A DNA stretch of 60,303 bases, from contig CALWRM010000028.1 in the NCBI GenBank assembly GCA_944383925.1, forward strand, positions 1 to 60,303, given 5' to 3'. Numbering within the stretch: the first letter of the stretch is position 1; every line of letters starts with the position of its first letter. A program made the position numbers and the translations under genes. The notes below the pieces were generated by a model. That model saw only the letters and a program-made list of their open reading frames with translations. It was not told the DNA's origin and searched no databases. Positions 41,838-49,385 of this stretch are shown here, piece after piece. Source of the DNA: an uncultured Clostridia bacterium. Lineage in GTDB: Bacteria > Bacillota > Clostridia > Christensenellales > UBA1750.

Positions 41838-42401
41838 ATGCCTAAGAAAAAGCCCTACGTGGTGGGCATCGCGGGGGGAACCTGCTCCGGCAAGTCCACC
41901 CTGGCCCAGAAAATCCAGGACAGCCTGCCCGACGTGCGGGTGGCCCAGATCAACATGGACCGCTATTTCAAGAAGGTCACGCCCAACACCGTGGCCCCCA
42001 TCACCCGCAAGACCTATGTGGAGCATAACCACCCGGATTCCTTCGAGCTGGACCGCTTTTATGCGGATTTTGACGCGGCCATCGCCCCGGATTCCGGCAA
42101 CGAGCTGGTGGTGGTGGAGGGCTTGCTGATCCTCTACCTGGACCACATCCGCGACGCCCTGGACTTCAAGGTGTTCGTGGACCTCAAGAGCGACGAGCGC
42201 ATCGTGCGGCGCATCGTCAAGTTCATGGCCCGGGGCCAGAGCTTCGAGGAGGTGACGGAGCGCTATCTGGACACGGTGCGCTTCCGCCACGACGAGCTGA
42301 TCGAGCCCACCCGCTGGCACGCGGACCTGGTGCTCAACGGCAACCTGGAGCGCCACCAGGGCGTGGAGGCGCTGCTCTGCTATCTGCGCGCCCATCTCTA
42401 G
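41838..42401 (+). CDS. Uridine kinase-like P-loop kinase
   Basis: A 187-residue phosphoribulokinase/uridine kinase family member. The P-loop is GIAGGTCSGKSTLAQKI (Walker A about 12-20), followed by QINMDRYFKK (the DxYYK-like substrate motif), NHPDSFELDRF and VVVEGLLILY (Walker B). It is shorter than E. coli Udk (213 residues) and diverges in the substrate region, so uridine/cytidine phosphorylation is likely but not certain. Its ribosome site AGGAAAGG precedes the ATG, and a strong terminator follows. Confidence 0.85.
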   Translation: MPKKKPYVVGIAGGTCSGKSTLAQKIQDSLPDVRVAQINMDRYFKKVTPNTVAPITRKTYVEHNHPDSFELDRFYADFDAAIAPDSGNELVVVEGLLILYLDHIRDALDFKVFVDLKSDERIVRRIVKFMARGQSFEEVTERYLDTVRFRHDELIEPTRWHADLVLNGNLERHQGVEALLCYLRAHL

Positions 42402-42420
42402 CATCCGCAAGCCCAAAAGG

Positions 42421-42460
42421 CCCCCGGGGAAAGCCTCGCTTCCCCGGGGGTCCGCTTTTT
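42421..42460 (+). terminator. Intrinsic terminator between convergent genes
   Basis: An 11-bp stem (CCCCCGGGGAA / TTCCCCGGGGG, 8-nt loop) followed by TCCGCTTTTT. It separates the kinase-like gene from the LURP-one-like gene. Confidence 0.85.
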
Positions 42461-42466
42461 GCCGGC

Positions 42467-42937
42467 CTAGCGGTTGGAGCAGTTGGCCGCGTCGATGGCC
42501 AGCACCACCATCAGGCAGAGCAGCTCGTCCCGCTCGTGCACGATGTCCAGCACATAGGTATCCGTCCAATGGAACAGCTCCTTGCTCAGCTGCATCACCA
42601 TCCGGCCCTGGCCGTCCAGCACCCGGTAATCCCAGCCAAGCCAGTCCCCCTCCACCGTCCAGCCCTGCACGTCCAGGCTGTACACGGGCTTGAAGAAGCT
42701 GAACTCCTTGCGCACGCAGCCGATGCAGTTGTCGCCCACGTACAGGGCGAAGCGGGGCAGGAAGGTGAACAGCTCCTCCCGCACCGTGCCCAGGGGCCGT
42801 CCCTGGCTATCCTGGATCTCCAGCTTGTGGCCCCAGGCCAGCTTTCCCTCCACGCGGAAGGCCGTGGTCTCGTCCTCCCGATACACGTCATAGCTGTCCA
42901 GCCAGGAGAAAAAGCGCTGTTTGATCAGCAGTTTCAC
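42467..42937 (-). CDS. LURP-one-related (YxjI-like, tubby-fold) protein
   Basis: A 156-residue protein of the LOR/tubby-like C-terminal beta-barrel family: KQRFFSWLDSYDVYRED at the start, EGKLAWGHKLEIQDSQGRPLG and the late KELFHWTDTYVLDIV and DAANCSNR. Bacterial members (YxjI) have no clear biochemical function and may act as membrane-phospholipid-associated proteins. The start is a GTG at 42937 with GAGGAGG eight bases upstream. It lies 25 bp downstream of ddh on the same strand, so co-transcription is likely. Confidence 0.85.
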   Translation of the reverse strand: MKLLIKQRFFSWLDSYDVYREDETTAFRVEGKLAWGHKLEIQDSQGRPLGTVREELFTFLPRFALYVGDNCIGCVRKEFSFFKPVYSLDVQGWTVEGDWLGWDYRVLDGQGRMVMQLSKELFHWTDTYVLDIVHERDELLCLMVVLAIDAANCSNR

Positions 42938-42962
42938 GAACGCGCCTCCTCTCTATTCGCCC

Positions 42963-43946
42963 TCACAGCAGGCTTGCGCGCAGCTCCTCGGCCGTCTTGG
43001 CGCTCAGGTAGGCGGGCGGCAGGTCCAGCATGGTCTTGCAGCCGCTCTGGCCCTCCTTGGCCAGGCGGTACACCGCGCGGGCGCAGGCCACCAGCACCGA
43101 GGAGGTGAATTCCGGGTTGGAATCCAGCTTCAGGGAGAACTCCATCAGCTGCTTGCTCCGGCCCTCAAAGCCCGTCCGGCCGCTGCGGATGACAAAGCCG
43201 CCGTGGGGAATGCCCCCGTGCTCCCGCAACAGGGTTTGTTGATCGATGAAATGGACGATGGTGTCGTAGTCGGCAAAGTACTTGGGCATCTCCACGATCT
43301 GCCGCCGGATGCGCTCCAGATCCGCCCCTTCCTCGGCCACCACGAAGCACTCGCGCAGGTGCTTCTGGCGGGTACTGAGTTCCGGGTTCTCGCCGGCGCG
43401 CACGGCGCGCAGGGCCTCCTCCTTGGGGATGGTGTATTGCCTGGCATCCAGAACGCCCTCGATGCGGCGGATGGCGTCGGAATGGCCCTGGCTGACGCCC
43501 TTGCCCCAGAAGGTGTAGTCCTGGCCCTGGGGCAGCGCGGCAGACATGTACAGCCGGCTCAGGGAAAACAGGCCCTGGTCCCAGCCGGCTGAAATCAGCG
43601 CCACGTGGCCGGAAGCCTTGGCCGCCGCATCCACCCGGGCGAAATGCTCCGGGATGTCCGCATGGGTATCGAAGCTATCCACCAGGTGGTAGCGCTGGGC
43701 CAACGCGGGGGTTTGCAGGGGCAGGTCGGTGGCGCTGCCGCCGCAGAGCACCAGCACATCCGGTCCGGACGCCTTCTCCAGTTCCTCCATGGGGAGCACC
43801 GGCACCCCCGCGCTGTGGATGCGCAGGCTCTCCGGCGGGCGGCGCGTATAGACGGCGTGCAGCTCCATATCGGGGTTTTGGCCGATGGCGCTCTCCACGC
43901 CCCTGCCCAGGTTGCCATAGCCGACGATGCCTATGCGAATGCTCAT
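42963..43946 (-). CDS. ddh: meso-Diaminopimelate D-dehydrogenase
   Basis: A 327-residue NADPH-dependent enzyme that makes meso-diaminopimelate in one step from tetrahydrodipicolinate, for lysine and peptidoglycan. The Rossmann opening is IRIGIVGYGNLGRGVE; downstream marks are LVLCGGSATDLP, DSFDTHADIPEH, SAGWDQGLFSL and TFWGKGVSQGHSDAIRR, with the C-terminal substrate region. The ATG at 43946 follows AAAGGAGA; the longer frame to 44366 crosses a promoter and another gene and is rejected. Confidence 0.95.
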   Translation of the reverse strand: MSIRIGIVGYGNLGRGVESAIGQNPDMELHAVYTRRPPESLRIHSAGVPVLPMEELEKASGPDVLVLCGGSATDLPLQTPALAQRYHLVDSFDTHADIPEHFARVDAAAKASGHVALISAGWDQGLFSLSRLYMSAALPQGQDYTFWGKGVSQGHSDAIRRIEGVLDARQYTIPKEEALRAVRAGENPELSTRQKHLRECFVVAEEGADLERIRRQIVEMPKYFADYDTIVHFIDQQTLLREHGGIPHGGFVIRSGRTGFEGRSKQLMEFSLKLDSNPEFTSSVLVACARAVYRLAKEGQSGCKTMLDLPPAYLSAKTAEELRASLL

Positions 43947-43992
43947 GTGGTCTTCTCTCCTTTCGCCATGCAGGCGCGAACTTCTTTCCCAT

Positions 43993-44021
43993 AGTATACT
44001 AAAGAAACGCGCCTTGGGAAA
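43993..44021 (-). promoter_or_regulatory. Promoter of ddh
   Basis: On the minus strand TATACT (43993-43998) with a weak TTTCCC (44016-44021) 17 bp upstream. The -10 sits in the palindrome TAGTATACTA. Confidence 0.5.
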
Positions 44022-44092
44022 GTGGCGAAACAAAAACCTCCTGCCGGCGTTCCAAATGACGGTTCGGGCCTGCGGACGCCCGGCGCGCCGCG

Positions 44093-44305
44093 TCAGCGCA
44101 GGTCCCGGGCCCCGCCGGCCGGCGGCGGGGCCGCCCGCTCCAGACAGCTGGCGTACAGCGCCCGCGCCGCGCATCCGGCAAAGGGGTCCAGCCCTTGTCC
44201 CGCCGCACAGGCGGCCAACCCGACGCTCGCGGCCAGCGCCAGGGCCAGGACGGCAAGCCCCCGCCAGGGTAGGCGGCGTAGGCCGCGCTGCCATAGCCTT
44301 CTCAT
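44093..44305 (-). CDS. Small predicted lipoprotein
   Basis: A 70-residue frame beginning with a basic stretch (RRLWQRGLRRLPWRG), then a hydrophobic core (LAVLALALAASVGLAAC) ending in a lipobox-like LAAC. The mature part is about 37 residues, rich in Ala/Pro/Gly, with two more cysteines. GGAGG and GGGG precede the ATG and a plausible promoter lies upstream at 44338-44366. No homology is recognisable and the composition is GC-biased, so this remains a moderate call. It is on the same strand as ddh, with ddh's own promoter between. Confidence 0.5.
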   Translation of the reverse strand: MRRLWQRGLRRLPWRGLAVLALALAASVGLAACAAGQGLDPFAGCAARALYASCLERAAPPPAGGARDLR

Positions 44306-44337
44306 CCCCTTCGCCTCCCTCGCTGGATCCCATCTCC

Positions 44338-44366
44338 AGTGTACGGCGGGCGGCGGGCGAAGGCAA
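44338..44366 (-). promoter_or_regulatory. Candidate promoter of the small lipoprotein gene
   Basis: TTGCCT (44361-44366), 17 bp, TACACT (44338-44343) on the minus strand, about 33 bp before the start. The 44390-44838 stretch beyond it is AT-richer than its surroundings; I see no gene in it. Confidence 0.5.
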
Positions 44367-44838
44367 CGAACGCTTTTGTAAGCTTTGCTTTACCGCGCTA
44401 AATTTTCTCTTCTTCTATTTCTATAACGGCTTATTTCCAGTGCATTTCCCTATATCATGCGTATTTTACCCGCGTTTTTCTGAATTCTGGCGTGTTTCTA
44501 GCAAACTTTCCTCGATCAACGTCTAGGGCGCATGGGCTGCATGCGGACGGCGCAGGAGGGTTCCCGCGCCATCCGCCTTGCTTTTTCTGCATTTTTGCTT
44601 CACGCCCCGCGCCTTGTTCAAAAAACGCGAGACAACAAGCTCGAGAGCCCCTGTTTCAGGAAGGTTGGAGCGCTCCAGCCGGCCGCAAGACGCTGCTCCC
44701 CTTTAAATGCAAACCTTCTTGACTGAACGGATGCAAATGGGCAAAAACATCCAACGGCGCCTTCCAGGCACGGAACTTTTTTGTATTCCCCTTTGTCTAT
44801 AACAGATAGAGGCACAAATCGAGAAGGAGGGGAGACCC

Positions 44839-45114
44839 GTGAAAAAGAGAAATCTCGTTGGCATCGCGTTGTACCTGCTTGGCGTGGTTCTGTTTGTGCT
44901 CTCCAATTCCTCCATCGTCAGCGGCAGCCCGATCCATCTGGAGTATTTTCAGCGGGTGATTCTTTGCGGCGTCGCCGTTTGCTCCATCGGAACGGCCCCC
45001 TGCATTTTCCAGACCAAAACACGGGTCGGGATGGGGATCAAGTTCGCCGTTGCGGCGGCGTTGATTGTCTGCATTTTTGCATTTGGCGGATTTGCGAAGA
45101 ACAGCATGGCGTAA
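44839..45114 (+). CDS. Small three-helix membrane protein
   Basis: A 91-residue protein with three hydrophobic segments (about 6-24, 38-58 and 66-85), starting KKRNLVGIALYLLGVVLF. The start is a GTG at 44839 after AAGGAGGGG. No family is recognisable, and its codon and base composition are less GC-rich than the neighbours, as is the 400 bp upstream, which could mean transferred DNA. No promoter matches well; TATAAC near 44797 is the best -10. Confidence 0.6.
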   Translation: MKKRNLVGIALYLLGVVLFVLSNSSIVSGSPIHLEYFQRVILCGVAVCSIGTAPCIFQTKTRVGMGIKFAVAAALIVCIFAFGGFAKNSMA

Positions 45115-45273
45115 AGGAAGGCCGCCGAACAACTTCCCAACGGTAGATCCGCGCAAAACTCGCCGGGGCGGACGCGCAATCCTTCGCTGCGCTCCCCCGA
45201 AAAATTGGTTTTGGACGTCCTGTTTCGCGAAACTTTATCGCGCTAAAGTCCCGTCGCGGCCGCCCAAAACAAA

Positions 45274-45318
45274 GCGCTGCGTCCTCGATCGCTCGAGGAC
45301 GCAGCGCCTTTCTTTTCC
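45274..45318. terminator. Bidirectional terminator
   Basis: A perfect 15-bp stem (GCGCTGCGTCCTCGA, loop TCGC) with CTTTCTTTTCC on the plus side and TTTGTTTTG on the minus side, between the small membrane protein and the esterase gene. Confidence 0.9.
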
Positions 45319-45321
45319 GCC

Positions 45322-46077
45322 CTAGGCCATTTCCTGTAGGAAGGGCAGGGCCTGCTCGAACAGGTAGCTATGGCCCCTGCCCGCGTCGTTGAGGAAGTCG
45401 CCATGGCCGGGGCCATGGACCACCTGCAGGCGCAGGGGCGCGGCATATTCGAAATGCTCCAAGGTCTTGACAAAGAGCTGGTTCTGCTCGAGGCGGCAGG
45501 GCATGTCATCGTCGGAAACGATGAAGAGCTGGGGCGCGCCCTGGCTTCTTGCAAAATACAGGGGCGCTCTATGGTCGATTCTGGCCGTTCGTGGGTCTAA
45601 ACCGGAATACTTTAACACATTAAAGTGCGTGGTAGGCTGTCCGGACAGCTGCACGAAGCCGCCGAAGGCATCCGGATCCAGCCCATGGGCGCCCAGATAC
45701 TGCTTATCGAAGGCAAGCATCATGGAAAGGTAGCAGCCCGCCGAATAGCCGCCCACGAACAGCTTGCCGCGGCGCAGGTAGGCGTCGGCGTGCTCGTTGA
45801 CCCAGGCAACGGAGCGAGCCGCATCCAGCAGGAAATCCGGGTAGACGGCCTCGGGGAAGAGGCGGTAGTCCGGCGCCGCCACGGCGACGCCCGCCTGGGC
45901 AAACTCGCGGCCCATGCCCTCCAGGTCCTCCTTCACGCCCTGCTCCAGCCCGCCGCCGTAGAAGAACACCAGCAGGGGGAAGGGACCCTCTCCCTGGGGC
46001 AGGTAAAGGTCCAGGGCGTTGCGCTCCAGCCGCTCCGGCGCGTAACACAGGTCTTTGACGATCTTCACCTCGTACAT
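45322..46077 (-). CDS. Alpha/beta-hydrolase (esterase/lipase)
   Basis: A 251-residue alpha/beta-hydrolase of the hormone-sensitive-lipase type. The oxyanion loop is VFFYGGGLEQG, the nucleophile elbow GGYSAGCYLS, the acid in FIVSDDDMPC and the histidine in GPGHGDFL. It is cytoplasmic with no signal peptide, and the substrate is probably an acetyl or short-chain ester. The ATG at 46077 has AAGGG eight bases upstream, better than the GTG three codons earlier. The 300 bp before it hold no gene; I note an AT-rich stretch at 46290-46380 and no convincing promoter. Confidence 0.88.
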   Translation of the reverse strand: MYEVKIVKDLCYAPERLERNALDLYLPQGEGPFPLLVFFYGGGLEQGVKEDLEGMGREFAQAGVAVAAPDYRLFPEAVYPDFLLDAARSVAWVNEHADAYLRRGKLFVGGYSAGCYLSMMLAFDKQYLGAHGLDPDAFGGFVQLSGQPTTHFNVLKYSGLDPRTARIDHRAPLYFARSQGAPQLFIVSDDDMPCRLEQNQLFVKTLEHFEYAAPLRLQVVHGPGHGDFLNDAGRGHSYLFEQALPFLQEMA

Positions 46078-46386
46078 GATGATCACCCTTTCCGTCCATA
46101 TTCAGTCCATCTTCAGCCCTCCGGCTGTTTCTCCCGCTTCGATCCGATCCAAGGAAGGCCCCAAAGCGGCGAAGGGACCGGCCTTCGTCTTCCCCGTCCG
46201 GTGGCCGTCGCCCTGACCGGGTCCAGCGTTGGAAAGGACGTTGGCCTGCCGCAGCGGGCCCACGCGGCCCGCGCCTTCGCGCCGCTTTCACGTAATAAAG
46301 TTATTGATTTTTATCCCATTTTTATTGGGTATTTCCCAGACAATTGGCCGTTTTCCATGATTTATTCCCGAAAATCCCTCCGCCTT

Positions 46387-48072
46387 CTAGAGATAGCGTC
46401 CGGCGGTCACGTCCAGCAGGCCCCGGTCCGTCAAGCGCGCCTCCGGCAGCACGGGCAGGGGCAGGAAGGCCAGCGTCACGAAGGGCTCGACGCCCTCGGG
46501 CACGCCCATTTGGTGGGCCTTGCGGATCAGGGCGTCCAGGGTCTGGTCCACGGCGCTGGCCCCTTGCAGGGAAAGCAGGCCCATGGCGGGCAGGGGCAGG
46601 CAGCCGGCCACATAGCCGTCCTCCACCAGCACATAGCCGCCCTGACAGCGGACCAGCTCCTCCACGGCCAGGCGCATATCCCGATCGTTGTCGCCCAGCA
46701 CGATGAGGTTGTGGGAGTCGTGGCCCATGGTGGCGGCGATGGCGCCGCCCCGTATGCCAAAGCCCTTCACGGCGGCCAAGCCGATGTTGCCGCTGGCCTT
46801 GTGCCGCTCCAGCACGGCGGCCTTGCTGTAGGTTCCGTCCGGCTGAAAGCGGCCGCGCAGGCCGGGCAGGCGCTCCTGGCGCAGCTTGGTCAGGATCTGG
46901 CCCGGCACCACCTCGATCACCGCCGCCGGCCCGTCCGCCATGGCGAAGGGGTCCGGGCCCAGCTCCGCCAGGCGAACCGTATGCAACAGCTCGTCGGGGC
47001 AGGCGGGCTTTTCGGGCAGGGGCCAGCTCTCCACGGGGCGGCCGCGATACAGCGCGCGCTCCACCACAAAGCCGTCGCGATCGTCCACCACCAGCAGGTT
47101 GGCGGCCTTGCCGGGGGTGATGGCTCCCAGATGCCGGAGTCCGTAGTGCTGGGCGGCGTTGCGGCTGGCCATCTGTACGGCCTGGATCAGGGGCAGGCCC
47201 AGGGCCAGGGAGGCGCGCACGTTGTGGTCGATATGGCCCTCCCGTCGAATGTCGCGGATGTGCTTGTCGTCCGTGCAGAAGCAGAAGGCGGAGCTGTCCA
47301 CCCCGCTGGCCACCAGGCCGGACACGATGCTCTCCAGGTTGCGGGCCGCGGATCCCTGCCGGACCAGGATGCGCAGTCCGGCGCGGGCCTCCTGCAGGGC
47401 CGCATCGAAATCCACGCATTCGTGGTCGCTGGAGATGCCCGCAAGGGCGTAGGCGTTGAGCGCGCCGCCCCGCAAGAAGCCGCCGTGGCCGTCGATGGGG
47501 CGGTTCTCAAAGAGGCGAAGCTTGTCCAGCATGTCCTCCCTGGCCTCCAGCACGGCGGGCAGGTCCATCACCTCGCCAAGGCCCAGCACCCTTGGGTCCC
47601 CCAGAAAGGGCGCCATATCCGCCGCGCGGAAGGCGCCGCCGTTGTTCTCCTCCGGCAGGGCGGGCACGCAGGAGGGCATCTGGACATACACGTCCGCCGG
47701 AACCCCCTTCAGGCATTCCATCAGGTAGGCGATGCCGGCGCCGCCGGCGACGTTGGCCACCTCGTGGGGATCGACGATGAAGGCCAGGGTGCCGTGGCGG
47801 GCCGCCTCCAGCACCAGCTCCGCCGGGTTGGCCAGGCAGGACTCCAGGTGCAGGTGCGCGTCCACAAAGCCGGGGCAGAGCAGGCGCCCGCCCAGGTCGA
47901 TCTCCTCCCTTCCGGCGTACTCGCCCACGCCGACCACCAGTCCCCCCTCCACGGCTACGTCGCCAGGATAGATCTCCCCCGTGTTGGTGTCCAGCACGCG
48001 GCCGTTTTTCAGCACCAACTCGGCCCTTTCCAGGCCCTGGGCGATGCGAGAAAGCCTTGCGTCAAAATGCAT
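46387..48072 (-). CDS. ade: Adenine deaminase
   Basis: A 561-residue metal-dependent deaminase converting adenine to hypoxanthine and ammonia. It has the PGFVDAHLHLESC (HxH), IVDPHEVANVAG, GHGGFLRGGALNAYALAG, CTDDKHIRDI and SHNLIVLGDNDRDM motifs of the Ade family. The ATG at 48072 follows GGGAGGAGAGG. It belongs to purine salvage; no other purine gene is nearby, and the upstream space holds only an extended -10 promoter, with no purine riboswitch that I can recognise. Confidence 0.94.
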   Translation of the reverse strand: MHFDARLSRIAQGLERAELVLKNGRVLDTNTGEIYPGDVAVEGGLVVGVGEYAGREEIDLGGRLLCPGFVDAHLHLESCLANPAELVLEAARHGTLAFIVDPHEVANVAGGAGIAYLMECLKGVPADVYVQMPSCVPALPEENNGGAFRAADMAPFLGDPRVLGLGEVMDLPAVLEAREDMLDKLRLFENRPIDGHGGFLRGGALNAYALAGISSDHECVDFDAALQEARAGLRILVRQGSAARNLESIVSGLVASGVDSSAFCFCTDDKHIRDIRREGHIDHNVRASLALGLPLIQAVQMASRNAAQHYGLRHLGAITPGKAANLLVVDDRDGFVVERALYRGRPVESWPLPEKPACPDELLHTVRLAELGPDPFAMADGPAAVIEVVPGQILTKLRQERLPGLRGRFQPDGTYSKAAVLERHKASGNIGLAAVKGFGIRGGAIAATMGHDSHNLIVLGDNDRDMRLAVEELVRCQGGYVLVEDGYVAGCLPLPAMGLLSLQGASAVDQTLDALIRKAHQMGVPEGVEPFVTLAFLPLPVLPEARLTDRGLLDVTAGRYL

Positions 48073-48119
48073 GCGTTCCTCTCCTCCCTCCTCACTTGGA
48101 CCAGATCTTCTCGCCCCCG

Positions 48120-48128
48120 AGTATACCA
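48120..48128 (-). promoter_or_regulatory. Extended -10 promoter of ade
   Basis: TGG-TATACT on the minus strand with a poor -35 region, about 48 bp before the start. Confidence 0.5.
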
Positions 48129-48234
48129 CAACCGCGGCCAAAAAAGAAGGCGGCATCCCCTTCCCAAAGGCGGCCGCTTCCTGTATGATGGTCTTGGATA
48201 CCCCAACACAAAAACCCATGAAGGGGGACTTGGT

Positions 48235-49299
48235 ATGTCCATCACGGGACTTGATACCCTATGCAGGCTCTCCAACGCAAAGACCCGCTCCATCTCCGCC
48301 GAAAACTTCACCGGCGAAAAGGGAAAGGGCGGCATGGCCACCCAGGGCTGCGGCGCCAACGCCGCCAGGGACCTGGGGCAGGGCTGGAAGGTTTCGCCCT
48401 GCATCGTGCTGGAAAGCGGAAAGACCTATGAGCTGGCCTCCATCGCGGGGCCCGGCGCCATCCAGCACATCTGGACCACGCTCTCGGGCAGTTGGCGCCA
48501 CGTGATCCTGCGCATCTACTGGGAAAACAGCCAACAACCCAGCGTCGAATGCCCCTTGGGCGACTTTTTTGCCAGCGCGGACATGGATAGCTACCGGCCC
48601 TTGTCCTCCCTGGCCGTGTGCGTGAACCCCGCCAGGGGCGGCAACTGCTACTGGCGCATGCCCTTCCAAACCCACTGCCGCATCACGGTGGAAAACATCG
48701 CCCCGGAAAACGCCACCCTCTTCTACCAGATCGATTACGAGCTGGACGAGCAGCCGGAAAACATCGCCTATTTCCACGCCCAATTCCGCCGCGTCAACCC
48801 CCTGCCCTACAAGGGCGTCTACACCATCGTGGACGGCATTAGGGGCAAGGGCCAATACGTGGGCACCTACCTGTTTTGGGGGGTGAACAACAACGGTTGG
48901 TGGGGCGAGGGCGAGATCAAGTTCTATTTGGACGGCGACAAGGAATTCCCCACCATCTGCGGCACCGGCACGGAGGACTACTTCTGCGGGGCCTACAACT
49001 TCGACGTCGGCGGCCAGTACACCGAGTTCTGCACCCCCTACGCGGGCCTTTCCAAGGTCCTGCGGCCGGACGGCGCCTATCGGGCCAACCAGCGCTTCTC
49101 CCTGTATCGCTGGCACATCGCCGATCCCATCCGCTTTGAGACCGACCTGGCCGTCACCATCCAGGCGCTCGGCTGGCGCAGCGGCGGCCGTTACCTGCCC
49201 TTGCAGGACGACATCTCCTCCGTCGCCTACTGGTACCAAACCCTGCCAACCTCTCCCTTCCCGGCCCTGCCCGATTACGACGGGCTGGAAATCATCTGA
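48235..49299 (+). CDS. DUF2961/GH172 family glycoside hydrolase
   Basis: A 354-residue protein of the DUF2961 family, now GH172, whose characterised members act on difructose dianhydride or arabinofuranosyl links. Typical parts are SISAENFTGEKGKGG, GPGAIQHIWTT, DFFASA, WRMPFQTHCRI and the catalytic-region GTGTEDYFCGAYNF. No signal peptide, so it acts inside the cell on imported saccharide. It is divergent from ade; GGGGGAC precedes the ATG. The 1224-codon frame in which it sits is antisense to ade upstream of 48235. Confidence 0.9.
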   Translation: MSITGLDTLCRLSNAKTRSISAENFTGEKGKGGMATQGCGANAARDLGQGWKVSPCIVLESGKTYELASIAGPGAIQHIWTTLSGSWRHVILRIYWENSQQPSVECPLGDFFASADMDSYRPLSSLAVCVNPARGGNCYWRMPFQTHCRITVENIAPENATLFYQIDYELDEQPENIAYFHAQFRRVNPLPYKGVYTIVDGIRGKGQYVGTYLFWGVNNNGWWGEGEIKFYLDGDKEFPTICGTGTEDYFCGAYNFDVGGQYTEFCTPYAGLSKVLRPDGAYRANQRFSLYRWHIADPIRFETDLAVTIQALGWRSGGRYLPLQDDISSVAYWYQTLPTSPFPALPDYDGLEII

Positions 49300-49309
49300 T
49301 CCGCACGCC

Positions 49310-49360
49310 AAAGGGGCGCGGGCCTTCGCGTTTGTCGCGTTGCCCGTGCCCCTTTATTTT
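49310..49360 (+). terminator. Intrinsic terminator
   Basis: A 14-bp stem with one G-U (AAAGGGGCGCGGGC / GCCCGTGCCCCTTT) around a loop that itself folds (CGCG/CGCG), followed by ATTTT. Confidence 0.85.
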
Positions 49361-49385
49361 AGCTGCCTTGCGCGGCCGCACCCGT

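Noticed and set aside
45625..48234. A long plus-strand frame leading into the GH172 gene
   Set aside because: This part is antisense to the esterase and ade. Only the part from 48235 matches a family and has a ribosome site.
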